A stretch of 64,000 nt of DNA. It comes from Ectocarpus siliculosus. Lineage: Eukaryota > Sar > Phaeophyceae > Ectocarpales > Ectocarpaceae. The stretch lies in the NCBI GenBank assembly GCA_000310025.1, contig FN649750.1, forward strand, positions 828,723 through 892,722, given 5' to 3'. Each line of letters starts with the position of its first letter. Position 1 is the stretch's first letter. The translations under genes and the position numbers were made by a program. Positions 21,078 through 32,570 of this stretch are shown here, piece by piece. Below the pieces are notes generated by a model. The model was given only the letters and a program-made list of their open reading frames with translations, was not told the origin of the DNA and did no database searches.

Positions 21078-22975
21078 GTGTGCGATGCAGCCATACGCTA
21101 CATCCTTCTAGGTCAACCTCCCGAGTCACCGCCTGGTTTTCTTGACCACCTTTCGTCACACCGTCCACCTTCGTTTTCGGACATCCGCGAACTGGCACAT
21201 AAAGGCCGGTTGCACGTTGACGACGATGACGTAGTGCTTCTCGATAAGAAGCCCACCACAACCGCTTCTGCCACTTCCACGCACCATGGCGGGCGTGTGG
21301 CACGTCTCCTCAACGACGAACCTATTAGGATTTACGTCCCCATGTTGATGCGCCCATGGATCATGCAGGTCTGTCACGCTAATGCGTCTTGTCATCTTGG
21401 TGCAGCACGTACGCTGTCTATGTTAGAGCGTTTCTACTGGTGGATAGGCATGAGCGTCTGTACCAAATGATGGATTCGCCATTGCCTCAAGTGCCAAGCT
21501 CGTAAAACTTCCCGACAAACGGCCCGGTGGCCCATTTTAAGCTTGCCACTGCCGTCCGGACCTGGAGTGTCCGTGAGTGTCGATCATTTCGGCCCACTGC
21601 CGACTACCCCTAGGGGTAACACGTACATGTTGCTCTTCACCGACCGGTTTAGTCGGCGTGCTGACATGTACGCCGTTACGGCTGCTGAGTTTACCGCTGA
21701 AGGTACTGCAGATATTTTCGTGAATCGGTATATCCCTCTGTGGGGTTGCCCCTTGAGTCTTTTTTCAGACAATGGCACACAATTTTGCTCGAAACTGTCA
21801 CAAGCCGTATACAAACGTCTCGCAGTTCGCAAACTGGCCACCAGTTCGTACCATCCTAATGGAAATGGTGGTGTCGAGCGAGTTAACCACACTATGGCAC
21901 AAATGATTGTCATGGTCGTTAACGAAAGGCAAGATGATTGGGATGTCCATCTCCCTCATGTAGATTGGCGTCTAATAACTCTGTTAGCGCGGCCACCGGT
22001 TTAGCACCTAATGAGGTGCACATCAACTGTTTGCCTCGCCTTCCGATGACTGTCATCGAGCATCCTTATGCTCGTGGTCATCAAAGTTTGGATCGCGACC
22101 ATCTCCAATATTGCGACCTCGCTGCTGATCGCCAACGTCGTGCATACGAGCTAGTACGCGAGCAGCACAAGTTATCCATTTCTCGGATCGAGCGTCGAAA
22201 TTCCGCTCTCTCGGATGCTTTGCACAAGCTTCCGACTTACACCATCGGCGATTGGGTTTGGATCTTTAGTACCGAATCTACCATTCGCTCCGATGTTCGA
22301 TCAGGCACCGACGACAAGGTTCTCAAAGCGAAGTTATCATTGCTTTGGACCGGTCCGTTTAAAGTGTTGGCTGTAGGCCCTGTTCGAAAGCCCCTGATGG
22401 CAGTCCTCTCGCGGCCAAGTTGTTATACTTGGATCTTCCGTCGGACCTGCCGGGCAAAGACTCGAAACGTCGTGTTTCGGTCGCACGCTGCAAGCCATGC
22501 GCTAATCCGCATGACGCTGAGGACCTGCCACGCGCCGGCTGGTCTCACGCAGTATGTTTTAAACAACTATACGACAAAATCTCCTCCGTATCATGTTACC
22601 GAAAATGACGTCTCGACTTCGGTCAAACGTCTCGAGGTGGAACAAATTACTGGTCACCAGTCTGTTCGCGGTCGTGGTGGTGTTATCGCTGTTCTGTATC
22701 AGACACATTGGAAGGGTCTTCTCCGCCCTTCTTGGGAGCGTGAGATGGACCTTCAGCACTCTCGATCGCAGATTCTCCGGTATTGGACGAGTACGCCCGA
22801 TCAACACCGTCAGACGAATCGCCGTTACCGTGCAATGCGTATTGGCGCAGCCGCACGCGAATTGGTACGTGCTAAGGGCGAGAGACATTTGCCTCCGGGT
22901 TACTCCTTTGTCTCCCGCTCAACCTGGGACCGTCGTTTCGCCGATAATCCTCTAACTGTGAGTGCGTTCTTCTAG
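21078..22975 (+). pseudogene. Ty3/gypsy integrase with chromodomain, broken
   Basis: The zinc-binding HHCC module is visible as HANASCH plus CLKC. The catalytic core has the three acidic residues in VDHFG, FSDNGTQF and GGVERVN. A TGA at 21468-21470 interrupts the frame inside the zinc module, and a one-base deletion near 21965 shifts the frame after the catalytic Glu. The C-terminal part (to 22972) has an SH3-like segment around LLWTGPFKVLAVGP and a chromodomain-like segment with QTHWKG and SWEREMDL. It therefore belongs to the chromovirus-type branch of Ty3/gypsy. Because of the stop and the frameshift it cannot make an active enzyme. Confidence 0.88.
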
Positions 22976-23254
22976 TACAAGGCTCACGATGGACTCTGGT
23001 GGCTGGGCAAAATTTCTGGACCGACAGCGCGGACCCACCACTACATCGTACGCTTCCTCAACGACCCCGGACCGGTCAAGATCGCCCTCTCCGTTGTTCG
23101 TTACTCTACCCTCGGATCGGCCGTCTGCGGTTCGTGGTGCCTTCAAGTTCACGGCGGTAGCGCCCTCATGAAAGGACTTCTTCGCAATGTCGACATGTCA
23201 CGAAACGTGGAGGCGGAGCGTTCGCCGCCAAATAATTCGGCACGCGCCGATTAG
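22976..23254 (+). pseudogene. Tudor-like C-terminal extension of the Ty3 integrase
   Basis: After the TAG at 22973-22975 the same frame stays open for 92 codons and then ends in TAG. The sequence contains HDGLWWLGKISG and YIVRFLNDPGPVKI, a beta-rich pattern with an aromatic pair and a Val-x-Phe strand like a Tudor or Agenet domain. It was probably part of the integrase C-terminus before the stop arose. The domain call is from pattern only. Confidence 0.5.
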
Positions 23255-24085
23255 CAAGCGTGTGTGTCTTGGGATCTGTCTGTGTGATGTATGCGTTCTA
23301 TCCCAGATGGGATGCGGACTTGAGGTCGCCCCTGATCTCGTCCGGTCCCTTCATTTGCAAGTACGTATAGGCTGTTGTCGCCTCTGGATAGCGCAGTGTT
23401 AGGCCTCGTTTTGGTATTTCGACCCCCCCCTTTTTTTTTCCGTCATTCTGGCGATCGGTTTGTTTCCGTCTGGCTGGTACGTCGTCTTGTCCTTCGAGTC
23501 CTTTTGCGTTTCTGCTTCTTTCGCCGTTGCGGCGGTTTGTTTTCGTCGGACCTTATGTTGGGTCATGGCCCCCTGGTTTTCGCTGTCAAAACGATTGGTT
23601 CTTTCCCTTTTTGGGTACGTCGTGCTGTGGCGTCAGTAGGTTTTCTTTGTGGTTAGTTCGCTTATACGGGCTAGCCGTGAGTATTTTCCTCGCTTTTAGT
23701 CGTTTTGGCGACACCGACTGCTTCGTGTTTTGTATCGTTTTGTCGATACGGTTGGTTTTCGCCCTTCCGACGGTGTTTTTCCAGCGTTTTCTTCCTTTCT
23801 TTGGGTTCCGACCTGTTATGGTATTTGTAGCGTTGACGTTTTCTTTTGTTGTGTCTATTGTCCCCCTGTTTCGTTCCTAGCCCCCGTCTTTTCCTTCTCT
23901 ATCGTTCTTTTTGGTTGGGTCAAACGATGGTCTTGCGACTCATCGTGTGAGAGGTGTGGGAGGGCGATTCTTAGTATTTTGGAGCTCCACATCCTCGATC
24001 CTTTCGTTTTTCTGGGATTCGACAATTATTTGTCAAGTTCCTAGGTTTCAAGTATCTGCGTACGAGAACCTCCAGGGTGGGCTAG
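23255..24085. other. 3' untranslated region of the Ty3 element, pyrimidine-rich
   Basis: About 830 bases with a strong T bias on the plus strand and runs of C and T near 23422-23440. Hydrophobic open frames here come from the base bias. The stretch ends in CCAGGGTGGGCTAG just before an LTR, in the position of a polypurine tract. No gene is supported. Confidence 0.5.
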
Positions 24086-24348
24086 TGTTATGGGAGTTGA
24101 ATGTAGCCAGTACCAACGGTATTGCTGAGTAATTCCCAGAGGAAAGTGCGGGAGATGTAACTCCCGATGGAAGGATGAAATACACGACCTTTGTGGCCCC
24201 TTTTAGAGGGAGCATGTCCTCCCCCCCTGTGCTCAGTCTACCTTCGAGAGCAAGGCAACAGCAAGCACTGCTGTTCCAAGAGAGTGTAATAAACAAGTGA
24301 GTTTTCATCAGGGTCTTCAGGGATCGCTACGCGTGTAACCCCACAACA
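24086..24348 (+). repeat. 3' LTR of the Ty3 element
   Basis: This 263-bp segment starts TGTTATGGG and ends CCCACAACA, giving the TGTT/AACA ends expected of an LTR. It has an AATAAA signal near 24283 and lies directly downstream of the integrase and a purine-rich tract. No 5' LTR partner was found in the window, consistent with deletion of the left side. Confidence 0.7.
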
Positions 24349-24349
24349 C

Positions 24350-24475
24350 AGGATGGCCTTACTCGTTCCCTGTCCACGCGTAAACCGGCATCAAAAGTTC
24401 CATTGACAAAATTTGGAAGAAAAAGTTTGCGGCTTTCCTTGCAACATTGTACTGCCATAAAAAGCGGTTTAACCC
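24350..24475. repeat. Dispersed repeat matching 470-602
   Basis: Similarity to 470-602 runs from CAGGATGGCC to the GCGGTTTAA end. The Ty3 LTR joins it at its first bases, so the Ty3 element probably inserted here. Confidence 0.6.
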
Positions 24476-25293
24476 CTTTGGGTCTAGGCTGGACTGCCAG
24501 ATTATTTGTTGCGCTAAAAAAACAAATGAGAGCGAGAGCGAGCGGAAGAGAGAGCAGTGCAGAGAAAGACACCAGTGTACTCCTGCACACGCAACAGCTA
24601 TCTCCACCTGTAAGCCATGAGGGAAGCCGGCGACAGGGTGGTGGCCACAGACAGGGTCATAGAAGGGTTGATGGACGGTCGCGCTGCGGTCAGTAGGGCA
24701 GGTTATAGCTGTGTAGGCTTTGAAATGATCAGTCGTTCGTCTAGCCGGCTCGACTAGTCTATTTTCGGCATATTGTAAATGATCAGTCCAGAGAGGGTAA
24801 AATGATTAGTGAAGACCCACAAACATAGCTGGTATTTCAAGGTATTTCAGGTATTTGTACTTCCGTACTTCTCTGTTCTCTGTCCCCCCCCCGAAATGTG
24901 CCCTGCCAGCTCTCTAGCACTCCTGTGTTTTTCAGACAACAAGCACATCCACCAGCACACCAGCACACACCTGTACCTCGTGGTTTCCTTGGTTCGGGCG
25001 AGGGTATGGGTGGCGCTAAGAGTGTGGATGTGTTGCCGATATGTTTTACTCGTCTACAGCAGTAGTAGTAGTCTTGTTGTAGCGTTTGTTGCAGCTGCTC
25101 GCACAATGAATGGCTGCTGGATCTTGGGAACGATTTTCAAATTGTTGGGAGATGCAGCATACCACGATATCCTCGATATCTGGGCTTCGGCAGGGCTTGT
25201 AATATATCCCTCCCTGTTGCTGCCCTCTGCTCTTTGCAGCAGTGACTACGTTCGGGCGAGTGTATGTGTGGTGCTGCGAAAGAACACATGTGT
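24476..25293. other. Unassigned interval
   Basis: Open frames on both strands lack recognisable domains and have poor protein-like composition. No splice-consistent gene was found. Confidence 0.4.
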
Positions 25294-25340
25294 ATGTATG
25301 TATGTATGTATGTATGTATGTATGTATGCATGTATGTATT
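25294..25340. repeat. (TATG)n microsatellite, short
   Basis: About eleven tandem TATG units with one TGCATG variant. It adjoins the 3' end of a Helitron fragment. Confidence 0.9.
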
Positions 25341-25341
25341 A

Positions 25342-25555
25342 CTAGGGTTAAGCATTGGCCCCCCGCCCCCCAATGGGGCTGGGGGCCAACATCCAGGACG
25401 GATGGTGGTGAGTGTCCGGGAGGAAGGGAAGAAGAAGAAGGGGAGAGGATTTGTAGGGGAAGGGACGGTGTTGGGAGAGGCAAGGAAGTGGTGAAGAAGT
25501 TCGGCACTCGACAAGCGCGCGGTCCCGTCGGGGGTGAAAGGGACATCATGTCAGT
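25342..25555 (-). mobile_element. Helitron 3' terminal fragment
   Basis: On the minus strand this is the last 214 bases of the Helitron family, with the GC-rich hairpin and CTAG end, followed by T in element orientation. It matches the right end of 8197-11373 and the left end of 47945-49890. The fragment stops abruptly at 25555, where sequence from the other end of the same family begins in the opposite direction. Confidence 0.75.
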
Positions 25556-25559
25556 TGTT

Positions 25560-26091
25560 ACTGCTGCTATGTTTTTTTTGCAACAGCAGTATGGACTAGA
25601 CGCCGAACGACATCCGCGTGCTACAAGTACCGCAACGACCTAACTGGATGGGATACTTCCTGCCACGGCGAACCATAGTACAATGCGATGCAAGCATCCG
25701 TTCGTGTGTCGCGCGGCTGCCACATGTGTCGACGACAGGTACACGTAGAGCTCTCGCCATGTTGTCGTTACCGCGCAGGAGGACCCGTCGGAGATGTTCC
25801 ACATGGTGCTACAACGACAACAGTACTACTGTACATAGATGTCGTAGGAGAGTGGAGTTGTGCTGTCACGGCATCTGCCACGCACTCTCCTACCGGTGCT
25901 TGTGTCGATTGGAGTCTTGTAGGCCGAAATACAAGAGTGGGTTGGACTCCCGGGTTGTGGAAGCAAACCTGCCGGCAACAACAGAGAAGGCGGTGTTCTA
26001 TTTCCTACGGTATCCCGCTCAACTTTTTTTTTTTTCGCGGCATGTGGTCGCATATTTCTTTGCCACTGCCGAAAAAGACCGTTGGATCTTT
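25560..26091 (+). mobile_element. Helitron internal fragment
   Basis: About 530 bases match 9985-10500 and, inverted, 49140-49650. It includes the shared ACTAGACGCCGAACG stretch and a poly-T near 26024. It is joined head-on to the 3' terminal fragment on its left, so the locus has been rearranged. The right side is joined to a piece of another repeat at 26092. Confidence 0.7.
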
Positions 26092-26370
26092 ATTGTTTTC
26101 TTTCGAATTGCGTTTATTAATATTTTCTACCGCCCGAGGGAAGAGAGAGATACCAAACTGGCAGAGAGCACATTTCCCGCAGACACGTTTCTGCGGCCTT
26201 TCTATCGTGCCTCTGCCTCTCTCCCAATAAAGACTGTCTCTCTCTTCCCTCCAAACAGCAACTGAGGGTGCCCTCTCCTGCGGTGGAGGGAACCAATCTT
26301 ACTACTGCACACAGTAGTCTCAGATGACCAAGTCCCTAAAATGGTACCCTACCATTTTCTTCGCCAACAT
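26092..26370 (+). repeat. Partial copy of the LTR-like insertion at 13562-14921
   Basis: This segment matches 13695-13960, including CCTGCGGTGGAGGG and the palindromic AATGGTACCCTACCATTTT. Similarity ends near 26365. Confidence 0.65.
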
Positions 26371-26741
26371 CAAGGTCATCATGACACTACTCGTGCAGTG
26401 GGATTAGCTCCTGTTACTGCCTACCTACCGCACACAGTGCTTTCCCCCGATTGCCTCCCGACTCGCTATTCGTACCGAACGGGACACCCCTTGCGAGTCC
26501 TCTACTGTGGGCTGCTCCTACACATTCCTCTGACTTCATCTTCCCGCCCTTCGGGATACTCGTTCCAATGTGTTGCCCCCAACAGCCATATACAGCAAAT
26601 TCCCAAATATTTAGCTAAATGGTGCAGCGCGCGTTAGTTTCTGGGATTCACCCCTATTTCTTAACTATTTGCCTCGAAGCTCCGCGGGCTTGGGCATACT
26701 TCATAACTTCCACTGCACAACCTTTAACTAAGACAGGATGT
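26371..26741. other. Unassigned interval
   Basis: No repeat match within the window and no recognisable protein. It may contain the decayed downstream part of the minus-strand ORF that ends at 26742. Confidence 0.35.
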
Positions 26742-27490
26742 TTAACGGCGCGTCATCGGGCAACGTTGCACAACATGACAACGACGCCACCACCAGAGCA
26801 ACTGCTCCGCCGTCTGCTCTATATCCCGATCATGGGTCGTTAACCTCATCCCGATTCTTGGATCGCCTGATGCGATGCACGAGGAGAACCCTGACCACTC
26901 CGGCGTGACGACGGCAGGAATAATCGGCACCCGGCGGTGATACGGGTGGCTTCCTACACACTGCCGCCGCATCGCCCCCTGTTTCCATACCCATGCCTCC
27001 ATTATGGACTCTCTTCTGTTCGCGGCTTTGGTGAGGAGTTGTTGTGTCCTTAGCACCTTCTGAGCAGCTTTGGCAGCGACGGCCTCTGCTTTAGCGGCTA
27101 TGGTCGCCGTGCGGGCGGCCCTGAATTCGCCCTGACCGCAAATATCTAGATCTGCTTCTTTCTCTCGCTTCTCTCGCGCGGCTTTCGCAAGTCTTTCGTC
27201 ATGAGCGCGGTTAGCTTGGACTTGAGCATCGTGCCTTGCGGCCCTAGCTTCTACTAATAATGCTCGTTGCGCGGATCGAGCTCTTTCGTCTTCTGCACAG
27301 GATGACTCTAGAATCCGATTACGAACGATTTCAGGTAGAAGATGGAACGGGACAGCGCCATCGTCGTTGCTGGTAGAGATCCCATCTCTTTCATCACTGG
27401 AGAAAAAACTTCTACTTGCATGATGACCTATCCTTTCGCTTTTCCCCTTACATTACCCGTTGTCGCCGACTTGTCCTTCTTTGGAGGCAT
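26742..27490 (-). pseudogene. Minus-strand coiled-coil ORF, Gag-like
   Basis: Starting at the ATG complementary to 27488-27490, the first codons read MPPKKDKSATTGNV. After one frameshift near 27430 a frame stays open to 26742. It contains FHLLPEIVRNRILESS, then about 100 residues rich in Ala, Arg, Glu and Lys (for example RLAKAAREKREKEADLD) with strong coiled-coil character. The basic start plus long coiled coil is common in retrotransposon Gag, but no capsid or zinc knuckle follows. A host gene fragment is possible. The final 60 residues look less protein-like. Confidence 0.45.
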
Positions 27491-27532
27491 GGCGGTTCCA
27501 CTCCCAGCGACAGCCCCTGCTGAGAGCGCCAG

Positions 27533-27552
27533 CCCCTGCTGATCAGCAGGGG
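27533..27552. promoter_or_regulatory. Perfect 20-bp palindrome
   Basis: CCCCTGCTGATCAGCAGGGG reads the same on both strands. It lies about 45 bases upstream of the start of the minus-strand ORF. It could be a protein-binding site or a repeat end; function is unknown. Confidence 0.5.
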
Positions 27553-28039
27553 CCGTGTGCTGTCCAGAGCGATTGACTGTGTGCAACCAGTCTTCTTGTA
27601 GTCGCGAGATCTTCAGCAGTAGTTTGGTTCATAACGCGGCGTGTTTCGTGCCGGTTCGCTATAAGCGGCGCGATACTGCTGTACGCGTGTCCCTCGACAG
27701 AGAGACAGAAACGGAGACGCTTCCGCGAGGAGCTAGCGCCAACAAATATTTGTCCGCCGCGCTCTCTCGTCGCACACAATGCCAGTGACCCACACGATCG
27801 CCACGCCCGGCGACAGCACGACGGAGCACACATTCCAAGTGGTCCGGTGACGATAGGTGGCCTGATTTTCGAGATATATCGTTGTGGTGGTGTCGTGTCG
27901 TGTGGCACAAAATGAAGCCGCGTTTTTTCTGTACTACGATCAAGACAAAATATCCCAAAATCCTTCGTTATAATGCCTACCAATTTGTCACAAGTATTTT
28001 TAGTGCTTTCGCCACTAGCCCTGACAGAAACCCCAATTT
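27553..28039. other. Unassigned interval
   Basis: No recognisable coding region or repeat copy inside the window. Confidence 0.35.
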
Positions 28040-28235
28040 GACAAATGGGGAATTTCATTGGTTCCAAGGGGCACTGGCGGACTCTATGATGCGCACCATG
28101 GTGTCATGTTTTTTTTTTTTTTTTCCATGGAGCATCGCAAGAGGCATCTCAAGGAGCACAAACAAACTCATGGGAATTTTCATGGTGCGCCACGGAAAAA
28201 TCTCATGGGGCCTCCTTGAGCACCACGAAATTGGG

Positions 28236-28586
28236 CATGTGTTAAGGAGGACCCGATTTGCAGGGTATCCGTCGATTGACTTTTACCAGAATCGGTACAC
28301 CTTCGCATGTGGCGTCAGCTGGATAGTGGTTCGAACCTCCTTGGGTGCACGTTTTTTCTCCTGACTTGGACATTTTCCCATGGACACAATGTGTGTCAGT
28401 CCTGAGAACACCTCTTGGAATCGATCCTATAAAGAACCTTGTGATACTTCCATCGAATTACCCGTCCTGGCCACAAGAGGTTCCCAGTTGAAGGTAAATT
28501 CTGTGGGTGGAGAGTGTTAAGGAGGACCCGATTCGCAGGGTATCCGTCGATTGACTTTTATCAGAATCGGTACACCTTCGCACATG
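28236..28586 (+). mobile_element. Miniature LTR retroelement (SMART/TRIM type), 4-bp target duplication
   Basis: Two 68-bp direct repeats (28240-28307 and 28515-28582), each starting TGTTAAGGAG and ending TTCGCA, flank 207 bp. CATG is duplicated on both sides (28236-28239 and 28583-28586), and element A copy 4 is continuous at the same site near 45386. Two bases after the first LTR is TGGCGTCAGCTGGA, a primer-binding site identical to that of the Ty3-NADAR element at 56107. A purine-rich GTGGGTGGAGAG precedes the second LTR. The whole element is 343 bp and non-coding, so it must be copied in trans. Confidence 0.9.
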
Positions 28587-28991
28587 GTTCCCATTGAGCA
28601 CCACGAAGCACCATAAAAGTCATCTAAAAGAGCGCCATGAGAGGCGCCTAGGTTGTTCTCCACGCTGCTCCAAGGGAACCAACCGTGGGATGGAACTCAT
28701 ATTTTTGTGGATTGGGCCGTAGTGGGTGCCAAATACATTGCTGACGCATTTGTAGTTATGATGCATGGCCGATCTCAAAAGACAAGGCACAAAAGAAGTC
28801 ACTGTTCGCAGCTCCAACCGGAACAATACATTATTAGACGGTGTCTTTTGATTGGTCAGCCGGCAAGCGCCAATCAATGAAAAATGGATCATTTTCGGAG
28901 CGCGCGATGACAACAGTCACTTCACCACACAGCAGTCCTCCTCCACCACCTATTTTTCCGAACAAGGTCATCCTGCCCACGCGAGAACACC

Positions 28992-31729
28992 ATGCCCAAA
29001 ACGGTGAGGGTTCTATAAAGTAATATGTGAGCGGTTGCGGGACTTACTTAGCGATGATGCCCAGGGCTGTTCCGTTTGCCGTGTCGCGGTTGTTGCATTG
29101 ATGATGACTTCTGATGGTAGCATCTCACTAAAGTTCAGCGAAGTGCCGTGCCGGGCATCGAGCTTATGCGGACCTCGTACAACCTCGCGCCACGGAGAAT
29201 GCCACCCGCACAAACAAATTTCGTTGTGTACGTTATTCATGGTGTGCGGGAGTCCGCCAAGCCAAGAAATTGACCAACCCTACAATATTCAAGCGAGTAG
29301 TCCCGACTTAGGCTGAGGAATCGGCGCTTTCAACATGGTACCACTCACTACGAACGTAGCACGATCTGTCCTGTCCCTTCTGATATACTCCGAAGTCTAG
29401 ACGAGTGTTATGGGTGTGATTTATCAACGGTGATCCATGTTTGTCGCAATGTTCCGCCGTCTTCTAGACTAGAGGTAACTATTGCGCCGATGAACAGTGA
29501 TTCTGTGTCGCGACTCTGTTCGGCGAGATGTTGCAGCGAACGTGTGGCTGATTGTTGAGTAAGAAATGCGCCCTCTAACGACAGGAAGTACGGTATGTAG
29601 TCCGAGATTAGTTGGACTCGTGCGGGATAACGAGCAGGCAGTAGGGGAGACTTTGGCAATACAGTATATATATATTATGGCAGGAAAACCAGTTGCTGTA
29701 CAACACACCTACCTACAGTACAATTTCCACGGACTCTGATCTGTGGAAGAGATGAATTGGTTGCGTTCATTGGGAGAAAAGTACACAAAATGGCTCGACC
29801 ATTTGGTGAAGACAAATTTTCGAAGCAGGTGGCCAGAAAAGCTATTTGCGAGCTCGCATGCATGCACAGCCTTAACCATCGGTGGGAAACGGATTCCGCC
29901 AGAGCCGCTGTCAGAGGGAAAGCGGCTGAAGGCTCGATTACAATCGTGGGTGACAGAGTTTTTTAGGTGGCAGAACAGAAGCAAACCACAAAGGACTGCA
30001 TGTTCATACCGTCGATTTTCTGTATTTTTTGCGAAAGGGCTAGCCTCACAGAAATTCTACATTTACTTCGTTCTCGTGCGCGGGCCGTACTTGGTATCAT
30101 CTACAGTCTGCAAAACGTATCCCACCAAAGAGCAGCGGGCCGTCCTTTGGTGCTCCAGCTCCACTTTTTGGTGTAAAGGACTGCCTTCGTAACCCTCGTC
30201 TCATTCATACTCCCACCTTGGCTTTGTGTTGATGGTACAGGTGGAACGGATCCCGTACTGCGCGACCACCACCACGACTAGGGACGACGCTCTTGCCGAG
30301 TTCATCCGTGCTAAGATCGAGGGCAACCTATCCGAGGTGATGGCGTACTGTAGATTGCACTCGTCATACGTCGGCATTTCGGTGCCACGCGTTTGATGAA
30401 GAATGGCCATTCTCGATTACCTCGAGTCAAGACTGCAGCCAGGTTCACTTGCATGATAGATGTGCAACGCGTATCCATTTTTTCGGCAAGAAACGTTGAA
30501 ATAAAGATGCCCATCACGCAGTCTTAAGCCAGGAACAAAGTTGTCCATACTCTGTGGCGCATGCTTGACAGCCCTTGTGTCGCCGAATGCTGCTGAGCAA
30601 GAGGGACCCCGTCCGTATGAAAGTGCGTTCGATGGCATTACCGTAAGTAATTCCACCTCGACTGTGTGGGAGTATATACGTCGCCACATGAACACATTGT
30701 TCTGCACATGTCTCACAGTTGAGTGTGCCCATTTACGCGAACATCACGCGTGAGCACTGTTTACCATTTGTGCAACCTATTTCTTCGCTGTGACATGCAT
30801 ATTTGATGCGATTACCTTCGTTGGTGCGGATCAAAGGTGCCCAGCATCGCAGAGGCTACTACCAAGGAACTCGCTAAGGGAGACGAACCCATCAAAACAA
30901 CGCACCAGCTGATCGGAAAATTCCTGGCGCTATCTCCTGATGAGGTGCGTCAAGGGCATCGAGTCAAGCAAACAACATCATGTGAAAGTTGACAAGAATA
31001 CATTGTGCAGTCTACTTCATAACCTTGGATGAACTCAAATACAATAGAAGTTCATCAAAATATAACCCCAACAATTCTTCTCTTCTTCGACGGCCTTGAA
31101 AATACGCATCTAGGCTTAGATTGTGACCACTTAAAAGTGCTATATGTAGATTTGTGATCAGTCCATCAAACAAAATCATTCATCGCGTATCGAAAATAAT
31201 TGTCTATGCAGATAAAAAAAAGTATCTTCCATAACCCAGAGATAGATGCCCTCCACACAACGTTGGCCGCTACATATCGATTTTCCGGAAAAGGGTCGTA
31301 CGATCGACTTGTTGAAGCTGGAGCAACTCGGTTCGAGGAGACAAACGGTTGGTTTTGGGAATGTGTCATCGAGAATAGCAGTTCATATTCTAACTAATGT
31401 AGTAATTGCATTCAGTAGCACAATATGTACTTTGCCGCCATTGAAACCCTGAAGCGCAAAATATACGTGAGGTGGGCGCCATTCACTTCTCCATTTTTAC
31501 ATTGCCGAACGTTTCCAACATTGCCGTACTGTACCAGCGTACGCTGCAGAAGACTCATAACGAGAACATTATCCCGCTTTTCTACCGTCTCTATACTGTA
31601 CATGTTAGCCCGACGGCGTGGAGCATTGCAACAGGTTCAAGTATTGGCTCCAAGACAAGAACGTCGCCAATCATTTGCTGAACAACATTGTTGAGGCGAT
31701 CGCCGAGAAGACGGAATGTTTGATCCCTG
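28992..31729 (+). CDS. Putative multi-exon gene of element A (copy 3), unknown function
   Basis: A short first exon (28992-29003, MPKT) is followed by a GTGAGG donor. It lies downstream of paired CCAAT motifs at 28853-28877 and a TATA-like TTCTATAAAG at 29012. Later exon-like pieces bounded by AG and GT are 30241-30335 (VERIPYC, then DDALAEFIRAKIEGNLSE), 30853-30944 (KGDEPIKTTHQLIGKFLAL) and 31609-31729 (EHCNRFKYWLQDKNVAN, then NNIVEAIAEKTE). The same peptides recur in copies 1 and 2 with mostly conservative changes, while flanking DNA varies more. Another open segment, 29757-29966, carries KMARPFGEDKFSKQVARKA. I do not recognise the family and could not join all exons in phase. It may be the element's own gene or a captured host gene. 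Confidence 0.4.
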
Positions 31730-32010
31730 GTGAGTGGTAGTAGTGGGATGACATGCATTCCCCGAAGTCGCTAGCTCTCACACATTCAATTTTTTCTTTT
31801 CGTAGATTTTGCCTCCCCCACCTACATTCCTTCCCATGGGTTTTCGTCGCTTGGCAACAACGTTGTCAAACAAGCCGCCCCCACCGGTGTTTGCCATCGG
31901 GGTTGGGTTTTCGTCGTTTGGCAGCGATGTGTAATACAAGCCGATCACTCCGTGAGCTCGGCAACCAGGTTAACGCTTCTTATAATTTTTGCCTTTGCTT
32001 TTTTTTTTTT

Positions 32011-32502
32011 ACGGTAACCATGAATGGTGGTCGAGTACACTATGTTGTGCGGGGTCGAGAATCCTCAATCCGCGTAAAGGGGATAATTGCACCACGTTGT
32101 ATTAAGTTGGTCAAGCGTCCTCGAGGCAGTTACACAGTGCTTACAACTGTCTCTGGAAGTAACAGCACCAGAAAAACAAATTAGATCATACGCAGCTGTC
32201 ATCCGTACGCGAGGAAGTAAGCACAAGATGCCGAACACCCTTAGCAGGATGCAGCGCACCCTTCATGCGACTCGCCGAATACCTCACGGCGCTTCGCGCT
32301 TGGTAATGTGAGAGCCTGGTCCGGTGAGAACCCGGCGTGCTCCGTCCCGGCTTTGTAGGGATGCGAAGTCAATGGTTTAACGACTACGGCCTACACGGCT
32401 ATGAGTACCCCCCCCCTCCCCCCTCCATTCCTTGTGTGTCCGTGTAAATTACTTCCAGCGACAGGGGGGAGGCAGGAGTTGGCAGACTCTATACTATGAC
32501 AG

Positions 32503-32570
<68 letters not shown>

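Noticed and set aside
24809-25345. 178-residue ORF with hydrophobic stretches
   Set aside because: No family resemblance, it overlaps a microsatellite at its end, and the composition looks non-coding.
28300-28345. tRNA-like sequence (GCGTCAGCTGGATAGTGGTTCGAACC)-type region
   Set aside because: It has D-arm- and T-loop-like words but no cloverleaf; the first part is explained as the primer-binding site of the miniature LTR element.
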